Positions 1-7,653 of a stretch of 64,000 nucleotides of DNA are shown in pieces. The notes under the pieces were generated by a model. It did no database searches and was not told where the DNA came from. It worked only from the letters and a program-made list of their open reading frames with translations. The stretch is from Nitrobium sp046350935. Lineage in GTDB: Bacteria > Nitrospirota > Thermodesulfovibrionia > Thermodesulfovibrionales > Dissulfurispiraceae. Numbering within the stretch: position 1 is the stretch's first letter; each line of letters starts with the position of its first letter. The position numbers were made by a program, and so were the translations under genes. Location of the stretch: NCBI GenBank assembly GCA_046350935.1, contig JAXLZK010000002.1:1-64000 (forward strand). Reading direction: 5' to 3'.

Positions 1-398
1 TATTGGGAATCGTCTTCTTCCCCCATGGAGCGCAGAAAGTTTTGGGATGGTTCGGGGGAGGCGGCTTCAGCGGGACCATGGGGTTCTTCACCGGCACCCT
101 CGGGATCCCCGCCGTGTTCGCCTTGCTCGCCATTCTTTCGGAATTCCTCGGGTCTCTCGGGCTGCTTACGGGGTTTTTGACGAGAATCGCGGCATTCGGC
201 ATCGCATGCAACATGGTCGTGGCAGTCTTTATGCTCCATCTGCAGAATGGCTTCTTCATGAACTGGTTCGGCAATCAGAAAGGTGAGGGCTTCGAATACC
301 ACCTCCTTGTCGTCGCGATTACAATTGTGCTCATGATCAGGGGCGGCGGAAGGTGGTCGGTGGATGGCCTCCTGGCCGGGGGGGCATCCCGCCAGTAA
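1..398 (+). CDS. DoxX family membrane protein (5' end outside window)
   Basis: Only the C-terminal ~132 codons are present; the frame is open at the window edge, so the TTG at position 3 is unlikely to be the true start. The visible protein begins with the family's FFPHGAQKVLGWFGG segment (first helix and glycine-rich turn) and has three further hydrophobic segments. This is the usual four-helix DoxX/quinol-oxidase-subunit-like layout of about 130-140 residues, so perhaps only 10 residues are missing. DoxX proteins are small inner-membrane proteins tied to redox or thiol stress; the exact role here cannot be read from the sequence. The next gene is convergent. Confidence 0.8.
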   Translation, partial: LGIVFFPHGAQKVLGWFGGGGFSGTMGFFTGTLGIPAVFALLAILSEFLGSLGLLTGFLTRIAAFGIACNMVVAVFMLHLQNGFFMNWFGNQKGEGFEYHLLVVAITIVLMIRGGGRWSVDGLLAGGASRQ

Positions 399-465
399 GG
401 AGAGCGGGCAGCGACAACGACAGGTTCGGAGGACGCTCCGAAAATTTCGATAATAAAACAATGGC

Positions 466-1263
466 CTATCGTATCCCCTCTCGGGCGGAGAGGACATGCT
501 GTTTCGCCTCCCGCCAAGTTGCTTCGAGGATCCCGAAACTACCCTGCACCGTCTCGGTACGCAGGCCGAGGAGGGTGTTGAACTCCTCGATCTGCTGCCG
601 CATCTCCCCTTCGGCGAGCACCGGGGAGAGGACGAGAAGAGACCGTTTGTATTCGGCAAACATCATTTTGATGGCCGCGGCGGTGTAGCTCTTTCCGCTC
701 CCCATGAACACCGTCCGCCAATGGCGCGCCCAGCCGGCCGTCATGAAAAAGGTGCCCGGCTCCTTGCACTGCTCGGCGAAGTAGTTCTCCCGTCCTCCGA
801 TGATGAGCCCCACGCAGTCGTCAACGGGGTGGTCCTCATCCATCGGGATGAAGACCGGCACGCCGCAGCCGGCAAGGAGCGCTGCGGGGTCCCGGAGGAC
901 ATTGCCGCACAAGCCGTACCCGAGGACGATCGCATCCACATGGCGGCCCAGGTCGTCCGCTGCCTGCACCACCCCCTCCAGCAAGGCCTGCTTTCTGCTG
1001 TGGAGCCCTAACTGGAGCATGCGCACGATGACCTCGATACGCGGTCCACAGGATAGTGGGGATACCGGCGCCTCCTCCGCGGAACGGGAAGGCGGCAGCC
1101 CGGATACGACCCGTACTGCGCGCCCCTCCGCCCTGACCGACTCGATGAGACCTGAAGAGTGCCCTTCCTCCAGTACCGTGATGCGTGCCACGTCAGGGTC
1201 CCGTGTGAGCAGGTGCGCCCATTCGAGTTCGAGGATCCGGCAGGTCAGCACCCCGATTATCAT
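466..1263 (-). CDS. DUF1638 domain protein
   Basis: A soluble 265-residue protein that I recognise as DUF1638 from the central IVLGYGLCGN motif and the spread of conserved Cys and acidic residues (DEDHPVDDC near residue 143). DUF1638 genes are often found near corrinoid methyltransferases in methanogens and acetogens; the biochemical function is not established. The gene lies 25 bp downstream of the flavodoxin gene on the same strand, so the two may be co-transcribed. No strong ribosome binding site is visible before the ATG. Given the Wood-Ljungdahl genes at the other end of the window, a link to one-carbon metabolism is plausible but is inference. Confidence 0.75.
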   Translation of the reverse strand: MIIGVLTCRILELEWAHLLTRDPDVARITVLEEGHSSGLIESVRAEGRAVRVVSGLPPSRSAEEAPVSPLSCGPRIEVIVRMLQLGLHSRKQALLEGVVQAADDLGRHVDAIVLGYGLCGNVLRDPAALLAGCGVPVFIPMDEDHPVDDCVGLIIGGRENYFAEQCKEPGTFFMTAGWARHWRTVFMGSGKSYTAAAIKMMFAEYKRSLLVLSPVLAEGEMRQQIEEFNTLLGLRTETVQGSFGILEATWREAKQHVLSAREGIR

Positions 1264-1288
1264 TTCATTTTACCAGCTGTATCAGACA

Positions 1289-1789
1289 TTACGGCTTTGT
1301 GAGCTTTACCTTGCCGTCAATCACCTTGCAGAGCTCCGCTACTCTGACCCCCAGCTTATGTCCGTAATCCTTCGCCTCGTCGGTGGGAGAGCCGACGCAG
1401 GCGACGCCGTAGTGCCCCGAGGCGTTCATGGGATCGCCGACAACGATCATACCGTAGATCATCATGCACTGGAGGATGGAGAAAATGGTGGTCTCCTTGC
1501 CCCCGCTGTTGTGGCCGCCTGTTGCGAAGGCCGCTCCTACCTTGTTCTCCATCTGCCTCCGCGTGCTGATGAAGTCGTCGAACACCCTCTTGAGGTCGGC
1601 GGCCATGACTCCGAAGTAAACGGGGGAGCCCGCAATGACCCCTGCGGAATTGAGGAAGTCCTCCTTGGTCACCTCCTGCGACGACCGCAGCACCGCGCTT
1701 ACCCCAGCAGACTCGACACCCTGCGCGATCACTTCGGCGAGCTTCCTGGTCGAACCGCCCTTTGAGTAGTAGAGTACCAGAACCTGCAT
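1289..1789 (-). CDS. Flavodoxin / NAD(P)H:quinone oxidoreductase-like (WrbA-type) protein
   Basis: The 166-residue protein opens with the FMN phosphate-binding loop of flavodoxins (VLYYSKGGSTRKLAE, residues 5-19). It has the GSPVYFGVMAADLKRVFDDF segment of the WrbA/flavodoxin-like fold around residue 55, and GGHNSGGKETT near residue 92 for the isoalloxazine side. It should bind FMN and act as a soluble electron carrier or quinone reductase in the cytoplasm. A good GGAGGG ribosome binding site sits six bases before the ATG. The DUF1638 gene follows closely on the same strand. Flavodoxin and WrbA cannot be separated by eye. Confidence 0.85.
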   Translation of the reverse strand: MQVLVLYYSKGGSTRKLAEVIAQGVESAGVSAVLRSSQEVTKEDFLNSAGVIAGSPVYFGVMAADLKRVFDDFISTRRQMENKVGAAFATGGHNSGGKETTIFSILQCMMIYGMIVVGDPMNASGHYGVACVGSPTDEAKDYGHKLGVRVAELCKVIDGKVKLTKP

Positions 1790-2226
1790 GACTTCCCTCC
1801 GTAGTGCTTTATTTTACTTCTACTATATCACAAATAAAATTATCTGTAATACCAAGGAGTTAATAAATGACTTGTTTACGCCAAAATACCTTATAACTTT
1901 TTGTTTTTTATCGTAAATTGACTTTTTGTTTATTTATCCAGCGGGCTCCAGCCGATTTGGCTACAATATAGCTTTGAAGATCATTACACAAGGGGTGTCG
2001 GGTCTATCTTCTTAACATTACTGACCTCATCTTCAAAATACGGCTTGCCGATGCAAAGGGATGTTAGTAGGTGTTAGTAGTGTTAGTAGGGACACATCCC
2101 CTGTTTTCACTCTCTTTCTCCCCCCACCAGCCGTACCGCTTCTCCCGAAACTCCTTCGTGTCAATAAAATAGACCTGACCCCATCGGCTTTCACTGCACA
2201 GCATCTACCCAACTGACAACGCCGCC
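1790..2226. repeat. Gene-free AT-rich stretch with triplicated TGTTAGTAG
   Basis: No credible gene is visible. The first ~200 bases are AT-rich. Three nearly contiguous copies of the 9-mer TGTTAGTAG lie at 2062-2070, 2072-2080 and 2081-2089. They are followed by a small palindrome, GGGACACATCCCC, and further on by CAATAAAATAGACCTGACCCC (about 2161-2184). The last motif resembles REP sequences that accompany IS200-like (RAYT) transposases in many anaerobes; that link is from memory. The stretch borders the attC-like site and the toxin-antitoxin pair, and fits an accessory junction. Confidence 0.5.
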
Positions 2227-2292
2227 GCCCAACAAGGCGCTGAAGCGGATCGTGGCCCTGGCGGGCCGCTCCCGCTTAGCATTGCGTTAGCC
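2227..2292 (+). repeat. Integron attC-like recombination site
   Basis: The 66 bp begin with GCCCAAC, a perfect RYYYAAC core, and end with GTTAGCC, which departs from GTTRRRY at one position. Between them the layout is that of attC sites: AACAAGGCGCTGAAGCGG on the left and GGGCCGCT...CGCTTAGCATTGCGTTAG on the right, with the inner arms able to pair (AAGCGG with CCGCT). attC sites mark the 3' end of integron cassettes. No integrase gene and no second attC are visible, and the next gene pair (PIN/RHH) is a typical cassette cargo. It could be a lone or fossil site. Confidence 0.65.
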
Positions 2293-2310
2293 TCAATAAG
2301 TTTCTACATC

Positions 2311-2340
2311 TTGACAATCAAATGATACCATATATAGTAT
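2311..2340 (+). promoter_or_regulatory. Sigma-70 promoter and possible operator of the toxin-antitoxin pair
   Basis: A perfect -35 TTGACA at 2311-2316 is followed by a -10 region TATAGT (2333-2338, spacer 16) or TAGTAT (2335-2340, spacer 18). Transcription would start at or just before the ATG at 2347, so the mRNA may be leaderless. The -10 lies inside an interrupted palindrome, ATAC-N8-GTAT (2325-2340). That is a reasonable operator for autoregulation by the ribbon-helix-helix antitoxin, but this is inference. Confidence 0.6.
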
Positions 2341-2346
2341 TATAAT

Positions 2347-2772
2347 ATGCGTAAGATGAAATTCAGGATTATTCTTGACACGAATGTTTTGTATGCAGGA
2401 CTTTATTCATCTCAAGGTGCTTCTTTTAAGGTATTAAGAGCAATAGAGGAAGGTAAGCTTCAGACAGTCCTATCTACGACACTGCTTTTTGAATATGAAG
2501 ATATTCTGAAAAGAAATCAGGCAACGTTAGGCTTGTCAACTAATGAAATTGAAAATATTTTAGATTATTTCTGCATGAGGAGCGAACATCAAAAGATATA
2601 TTTTCTGTGGCGTTCTTGTCTGATTGACCCTAAAGACGATCATTTACTGGAATTGGCAGTTGCCTCCGGGACAAAGCTAATTGTAACTCACAATACAAAA
2701 GACTTTAAGGGTATAGAGCGATTTGATACGAGAATAATAACTCCCAAAGAACTATTGGAGGAAATAGCATGA
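2347..2772 (+). CDS. PIN-domain ribonuclease toxin
   Basis: The 141-residue protein has the PIN-fold acidic motifs: LDTNVLYAG at the N-terminus (first Asp), an internal Glu in LFEYEDIL, DPKDDHLLELA near residue 97, and THNTKDFKG near residue 117. It matches the putative toxin PIN family (COG1569 type), expected to be a Mg2+-dependent RNase. The downstream antitoxin gene overlaps by four bases (ATGA), the usual coupling in such pairs. A second ATG at 2356 is an alternative start. The gene is clearly AT-richer than the flanking chromosome and follows an attC-like site, which suggests horizontal acquisition. Confidence 0.85.
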   Translation: MRKMKFRIILDTNVLYAGLYSSQGASFKVLRAIEEGKLQTVLSTTLLFEYEDILKRNQATLGLSTNEIENILDYFCMRSEHQKIYFLWRSCLIDPKDDHLLELAVASGTKLIVTHNTKDFKGIERFDTRIITPKELLEEIA

Positions 2773-3005
2773 GCGCTTTAAGCTTACGTTTGCCGGAATC
2801 AATACATCGGCACATCAGAGAGATTGCAAAAAAAGAGGGGGTATCCATTAACCAGTTTATTTCTTCGGCAGTATCGGAGAAAATTTCTGCTTTAATGACT
2901 GAAGACTACTTGAAAGACAGAGCCAAGCGAGCGAAAAAAGAAGATTTTGAAAAGATATTGGCTAAGGTTCCACGTCGTAAGCCGGTTCCTGGTGATGAAC
3001 TATAA
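2769..3005 (+). CDS. Ribbon-helix-helix antitoxin (HicB-like)
   Basis: The 78-residue protein starts with a beta strand LSLRLPESIHRHI, followed by helices containing AKKEGVSINQFISSAVSEKI, the standard ribbon-helix-helix DNA-binding fold of CopG/HicB-type antitoxins. The basic C-terminal tail (RAKRAKKEDFEKILAKVPRRK) probably wraps the PIN toxin. It overlaps the toxin gene by four bases, so translation is coupled. It probably neutralises the toxin and represses the shared promoter through the palindrome upstream. Toxin-first order is normal for this PIN subfamily. Confidence 0.85.
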   Translation: MSALSLRLPESIHRHIREIAKKEGVSINQFISSAVSEKISALMTEDYLKDRAKRAKKEDFEKILAKVPRRKPVPGDEL

Positions 3006-3137
3006 ACTGTAAAGGGTAAGGTCTTTCCGTACCGTTTCCCGGACTGAAAGACGGCGATCAGTCCTACGTTGCAGGGATAGGTGCGGAATCGCACGCCTCT
3101 CTCCGGACTGTTGCGTCGCTCATCCGAAGGCAGGCCC

Positions 3138-3196
3138 TCACAGCACGAAATACTCGATGAACGCTACGGCCATGATGATAGGGATATATCCCTGAT
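3138..3196 (-). pseudogene. Fragment of a DUF401-like gene 3' end
   Basis: Read on the minus strand this short stretch encodes PIIMAVAFIEYFVL followed by a stop. It closely resembles the last residues of the decayed DUF401 gene ending at 5527 (SLVIMAAAFVEYFVL). No upstream coding sequence remains. It looks like the remnant of a second, diverged copy of that gene, truncated next to the toxin-antitoxin pair. Region 3006-3290 holds nothing else except the terminator at 3235-3260. Confidence 0.5.
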
Positions 3197-3234
3197 TATT
3201 CCAGCTAACAAAACAAAAGGAAAGAGAGAGGGAA

Positions 3235-3260
3235 GAATAAAAGCGGGCATTTCTGCCCGC
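3235..3260 (-). terminator. Intrinsic terminator of the secreted-protein gene
   Basis: On the minus strand GCGGGCA-GAAA-TGCCCGC forms a perfect 7 bp stem (3243-3260) followed at once by TTTTATT. It lies 31 bp beyond the stop codon of the secreted-protein gene. Confidence 0.85.
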
Positions 3261-3290
3261 CTCGCAACAGTCATAGTGTCTATACAGTAA

Positions 3291-4875
3291 TTAGTTCTTC
3301 CACTGAGGACCAACCACGCCTGTGTCGGAGGTAAGAACCGGTACCGGCCTCTTTCCGCCCGTTACAGGGTCGGTCTGTGCGCAGGTCATGGTAACATTGT
3401 TCTGGTTGCCCGCCACGGTCAGCTTGCCTGCATACCTCTTGCTGGTGCTGCCGGTGAAGGTAACAGCCGACAGATTATTCAGCGTGGAGGTAGTGCCGGC
3501 CGCATTCTGGGACTGTACGCCCTGATCGTTGAAGATCAGCAGCAGGGAGGTGTTCGCCGCGATGGAGCCGAGGGAAACATTCGTTGTGGTCGAAGCTGCA
3601 TCACTGGTGATCACATCCAGGAACATGGTAGCAGATGCAGAGTTGCTGTTGTTCACCAGGCAGTAGGTCGGGACCGTGGAGGTGTGGGTCAGCCAAGGAA
3701 TGATCGCCTGGTACCCGTTCAGCGACCAGCTCTGGATCGTTGCGTAGGAGGGGGCAGTAAAGGTATCTACGCCGCCCGTGCCGAAGCTGATGTCATAGGT
3801 GCCGCTGATCGTCCTGGTAGCAAGGTTCGTGGAACCGGTAACCTGGAAGCAGGTGGTCAGAGCCAGGTTGGTGGCGCCGGCCCATCTTGCGGTCGGGATG
3901 GCAACGGAAACCGTACCGGACGGGGAGTTGGAAGCGATGGACGGAGAAGCGTTGCTGCACGCGCCTGGATCGGTTCCGATTTCGTTGGCAGCCATGAGAA
4001 TGACCCTGTTGATGCCTGCCCAGCTTGCGGAATCCTGGAAGGACATGGAGGCGTTCACCGCCACTGCAGCATTGACGGTACCAGAATTGGCATTAGCAGC
4101 AGCGGACCCGTTGTTGGTGGCGCCAATCACTGTGCCGAGATTATATACGGTCCTGGTGAGCACGAGCTTGTTCGCCGTAGGGGCTGCAATGGTATTTCCG
4201 CCCGGAGCATCTTCGATGAAACTGGTACCGTTGCCCGGGGTGCCGAGGTAGTCGATCGTAACGGTATCGGCGGAACTAAGCGTCGCCGCATACTCGTTCG
4301 CAAAATTCGCAAGAGTAGCCGTTGAAGAGGCATCAATAGTAATGCCGCCGGCAGTCAGGACATAAATCGTGACGGTGGCGGTTCCGTGGAGGACCGGGAA
4401 GTCAAATGCAACGGCAGATTGAAGTGCCTGTATTACAATCGATTGAACTCGACAACCAAATAAAGTTGCCCCGGCCGCGTTCACGCTGGCATCAAAGACG
4501 ACCGAGAAGATCCACGAGGTTGAATTGGCAGAGGGCGTGCTATACCCGATCGCGGTGTTACCGCCCGAGTTTGTTGCACAAACGTAAATAGTACTTCCAG
4601 GTGAAAGCCGCCCCGCTCAGGCTTACGGCGACAAGGTTGCCCGAGGTGAGGTTCTGCCCTAACGTGTACGCTACCGGTTTGGATGAAGCGAGGACGTTAC
4701 TCGTATTGCTCCCTACGATGGTAATATTCCGCGCAGCGCCCATCGCCTCAAGAGCGGCCGTGTAGTTGGCGCCGGCAGCGAGATGATTGACGCTGGTGGT
4801 GCCGGCAAAGGCTGTGCCGGCGATCATCGCTATCGCAAGCATCGCCAACAAGAAAACTTTCAGATACTTACTCAT
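3291..4875 (-). pseudogene. Secreted Asn/Ser/Thr-rich protein gene with one frameshift
   Basis: The N-terminal part (4875 down to about 4600) starts after a strong AGGAGG and has a classic signal peptide (KVFLLAMLAIAMIAGTAFA, cleavage after AFA). The first frame stops at 4558. From about 4600 the next frame continues without a stop for 400 codons to 3291, resuming as SPGSTIYVCATNSGG. A one-base difference near 4603 therefore splits one protein of about 528 residues. No slippery heptamer is visible there, so mutation or sequencing error is likelier than programmed shifting. The protein has little predicted structure, few Cys and many N-X-S/T sequons. I do not recognise its family; it looks like a surface or exported protein. 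Confidence 0.7.
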
Positions 4876-5526
4876 TTCTTATCCTCCTTTTTCTCTTCTT
4901 TCTTAAACTCGGGAAACTGATTAATGCTGTCAGCGAAAGTGAGGACAAGCTGCTCACATCTTACCTCACACCTAACGCGAAAGTTGAGCGAACAGCCTCA
5001 CCGTTTCGCTTGAACGAACTGTTCGGCCTCGTGGCGCCCAGCCTTTATTGCCGTGACCTTTATTTACTCCGTTAATTGTTCTTTGATATTGCTGTTATAA
5101 GTCTCTTTGTAAAGATCAGGGAGGGAGACGCTACGCAATTGTGTTTAAAAATAGCATATAGCTCCGATGATAGCAACAAGAAAAAATCTCTTTATTCTCA
5201 ACCGGCTCGAACTTTGCTGTCTTTACATTTGCCGACAATATAGATCAAAAACTATAGAGGTTTTTTATGGGAACTGGTGCAAGAGGCACACTACCATGCC
5301 AATTGTTTTTCAAATATGGCCCCTGTCTCTTTACTGCCACGCACTTGTGCCGGCCGAACGAAACCAGGCGCTCCAGGCGGGGAATTTCGATATAGATAGT
5401 TTGACGGTAAAAATACAGCGGGGATTCTCTATCGATGTCCTCATGGCGTCTCAAGCAGGAGACAGAGGCGAATGCCACAGAGATACCGCCGGGAGCAGGG
5501 GCGTCGCTGTAGTGCGGTGCAGGTCC
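4876..5526. other. Gene-free stretch: long 5' leader and unassigned DNA
   Basis: No convincing gene. The part next to 4875 would be the leader of the secreted-protein gene. On the minus strand it contains the stem CGAACAG...CTGTTCG (around 4995-5025) with an inner TTCG...CGAA arm, preceded by a GC-rich block GGCTGGGCGCCACGAGGCC. This could be a structured regulatory leader, but it matches no riboswitch core I can recall. The remainder (5160-5526) has only short overlapping open frames with no recognisable protein. Confidence 0.4.
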
Positions 5527-6755
5527 TCACAGCACGAAATACTCGACAAACGCCGCTGCCATGATAACGAGGCTTGCGGGGATGATCCTCTTGTAGATGC
5601 CCCAGGCATCCGCCTTGAAATATTCCCGGGTGAGCACCAGGCAGAGATGCACGGGAGAGAGCAGCACTCCCAGGAAGCCCGAGGCGAAGGCGAGGGTCAT
5701 CTGGTTGAGGTGGGCCCTCCTGCAAGGCTGACGAGCAGGGGAAAGGAGCTCCCCACAAAGCCGAGTGTGTGGCCGGTGAGGAGGCCTCCGGCAAAGGGCA
5801 GCACTACCAGGATCGGCAGGAGAGGGATGCCGCTTTCCGTAAAGGCATGGCTCAGGCCCAGGACCGCCCCCGAATTCTCCATGGCGAACTTGAAGAGCAT
5901 GACCCCGAAAATGAGGACGACTACGTCCCGGGCAAAGCCGTATCGGACTATCCCAAACAGTTCCCTCCACTCCCGTCCGGTAGTACGCAAAGAGCAGCAG
6001 CAGCGTTGCCCCCAGCGCATAGGGCAGCTCTATCCGCAGCACGATGACGAGAAGCAGCACCAGCGCCACGGGAAGGAAGCTTATCATCTGTTTCCAATGG
6101 TCCGATGACGCCTCTTCCCCTTTCCTGCGTGCACGACAGGCGGAGGAGAGGGGGCGGCCGTCCTCCGGCTCTCGATCCTCCTCATGCTGAAGAGGAACCC
6201 GGTTGCCACGAGCAGCAGCGCGTACGCCGTGTTGGCGAGAATGAAGGAACGGAGCTCGATCTTCGTGATGGCCAGAGGCGAGGAGGATCCCCGGATAGAG
6301 GGGCAGCACGTATTCCCAGGATGGCGGAACCAGTAATTGATAAAGCCTTTTCCTCCGGCGTCATTTTCATTCCCTTTGTGGACTCTTCCACCATGGGGGC
6401 GGAGAAGTAGGCTCCCCCGAGGGAGGGGAGGAGCCCGATGAGGAGGGGCATGGAGACGATCACAGCCCTCTTCCGCTTCAGCAGGGTGCGGGAGGCATCC
6501 GTCATGCGGGCCATCACCCGCTTTTCGCGCAGGATCATCTCGAACATCCTGATCAGGGTGAGGGCGAAGAAGAGCTTCACCGTTGCGGCATCGGTCGCCG
6601 CTGACGAGAGTGGAAAAGACTGCGGGAAGAGGCATTACATACAGCACCGCCAGCAGCCCCGAGGCGGCGGCAAGGACATATCCGACATTCCATTTCAGGC
6701 GGAGCAGAACGAGGATGGCGGCAAAGACGAGGAGAATCTTCAGCACGTCGAACAT
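5527..6755 (-). pseudogene. Decayed DUF401 family membrane transporter gene
   Basis: Segments of one ~410-residue polytopic membrane protein are spread over three minus-strand frames. The start is MFDVLKILLVFAAILVLLRL at 6755. The reading then passes to the frame covering about 6580-6345 (ALTLIRMFEMILREKRVMARM; LLPSLGGAYFSAPMVEE) and back for LRSFILANTAYALLLVATGFLF. It shifts again for SFLPVALVLLLVIVLRIELPYALGA, again for ARDVVVLIFGVMLFKFAMENSG and PFAGGLLTGHTLGFVGSSFP, and finally for the C-terminus ending EYFVL. At least five frame changes are needed, so this is real decay rather than a single error. DUF401 proteins resemble anion or gluconate-type permeases; the substrate is unknown. Confidence 0.8.
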
Positions 6756-6846
6756 CCTGAAATTATACCATTTCAGCGCATGCCCGTCTCAGGGAAGTGA
6801 GAAGTGAAAAATAGGAGGGAAAAGACGGATACCCTGTTCATGTCAT

Positions 6847-6913
6847 GCCGTCATCCCGGCCCAGTCGGGATCGGTTCCTTTCGGAAGGATTCCCGGCAAG
6901 CGGGAATGACGGC
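6847..6913. repeat. REP-like palindromic element
   Basis: GCCGTCATCCCGG at the left faces CGGGAATGACGGC at the right, with inner complementary arms (CGGGAT, TCCCGG). This is the dispersed GTCATTCCCGC-type palindrome common in GC-rich genomes. A related sequence lies inside the MITE-like element at 21104-21268. The rest of 6756-7045 holds only the promoter described separately. Confidence 0.65.
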
Positions 6914-7008
6914 AACAAATTTTATTATTGGTTGCATTTGCTTCTCGCTCTCCTTGGCGCTTCCTTACCTTTTCGTTTTCACTTCCCGCTTCTTCCTTCT
7001 CTTTTCGG

Positions 7009-7038
7009 TTGACACCCCTCTCCGCCACTTTCTATACT
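7009..7038 (+). promoter_or_regulatory. Sigma-70 promoter of DUF3842-cooT-lipM, probably leaderless
   Basis: A perfect TTGACA (7009-7014) and TATACT (7033-7038) are separated by 18 bases. The expected transcription start, about seven bases downstream, coincides with the ATG at 7046, and no ribosome binding site is visible before that ATG. A leaderless mRNA is the simplest reading. Confidence 0.7.
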
Positions 7039-7045
7039 TAAAACT

Positions 7046-7462
7046 ATGAAAAAAATCGCGGTTATCGACGGCCAGGGGGGCGGCATCGGCAGCCTCATCA
7101 TCAAGCGGCTGAAAGAGGAGTTCGGAGATGCTCTGGACATCCTTGCCCTCGGCACCAACTCCACCGCGACCGGCGCCATGATGAAGGCGCGGGCGAACAA
7201 GGGCGCCACCGGCGAGAACGCCATCGTATGGAACGTGGGCAGGGTCGATATGGTGACCGGCCCTCTGAGCATCGTCCTCCCCAACGGGATGCTTGGGGAG
7301 CTCACCGCGAAAATGGCGGAGGCCATCGCCTCCTCTCCTGCCAAGAAATTCCTGATTCCCCTGAATCAGGAGGAAGTGGAAGTGGTGGGTATGGTGAAGG
7401 AGCCGTTCCCCCACCTTATCGAGAAACTGGTGCAACGCATAAAGGAGGAAGCGCATGTGTGA
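7046..7462 (+). CDS. DUF3842 family protein
   Basis: The 138-residue protein begins with a nucleotide-binding-like loop KIAVIDGQGGGIGSLIIKRL. Its sequence is typical of the DUF3842 family of anaerobes (ALGTNSTATGAMMKARANKGATGENA). The function is unknown. It overlaps cooT by eight bases and shares a promoter with cooT and lipM, so it probably works with them. The glycine-rich N-terminus may bind a nucleotide, but no catalytic motif can be named. The sequence next to the -10 element suggests translation from a leaderless transcript. Confidence 0.8.
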   Translation: MKKIAVIDGQGGGIGSLIIKRLKEEFGDALDILALGTNSTATGAMMKARANKGATGENAIVWNVGRVDMVTGPLSIVLPNGMLGELTAKMAEAIASSPAKKFLIPLNQEEVEVVGMVKEPFPHLIEKLVQRIKEEAHV

Positions 7463-7646
7463 GGCGAACGCCTACATTTACCGGGACGGAAAGGAAGAGC
7501 TCTACCTCGAAAACGTGGACATCATGATCCCGGAAAGCGGGAGTATCTACCTGAAGAACCTCTTCGGGGAGCAGAAGACCTTCGAGGGACGGGTAAAGGA
7601 GATCTCCCTGCTGAAGCACCGGATCGTGCTGGAAGAGAAGAAATAG
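7455..7646 (+). CDS. cooT: CooT family nickel-binding protein
   Basis: A 63-residue protein starting MCEANAYIYRDGKEELYLENV. The N-terminal Met-Cys and the later segment YLKNLFGEQKTFEGRVKEISL are diagnostic of CooT. In Rhodospirillum rubrum, CooT binds Ni(II) through the N-terminal Cys and assists maturation of carbon monoxide dehydrogenase. A clear AGGAGG precedes the ATG. The presence of CooT fits an acetyl-CoA pathway organism, although no CODH gene is in the window. The gene lies between DUF3842 (8 bp overlap) and lipM (7 bp gap). Confidence 0.85.
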   Translation: MCEANAYIYRDGKEELYLENVDIMIPESGSIYLKNLFGEQKTFEGRVKEISLLKHRIVLEEKK

Positions 7647-7653
7647 CCGCCTC

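Noticed and set aside
2175..2346. Second attC after the antitoxin gene that would define a complete cassette
   Set aside because: No RYYYAAC...GTTRRRY pair with compatible arms occurs in 3006-3137.
4590..4610. Programmed ribosomal frameshift in the secreted-protein gene
   Set aside because: No slippery heptamer or downstream pseudoknot is visible at the junction.
5245..5478. Minus-strand 77-codon frame in the gap before the DUF401 remnant
   Set aside because: I considered a transposase fragment but saw no catalytic motif or family resemblance.
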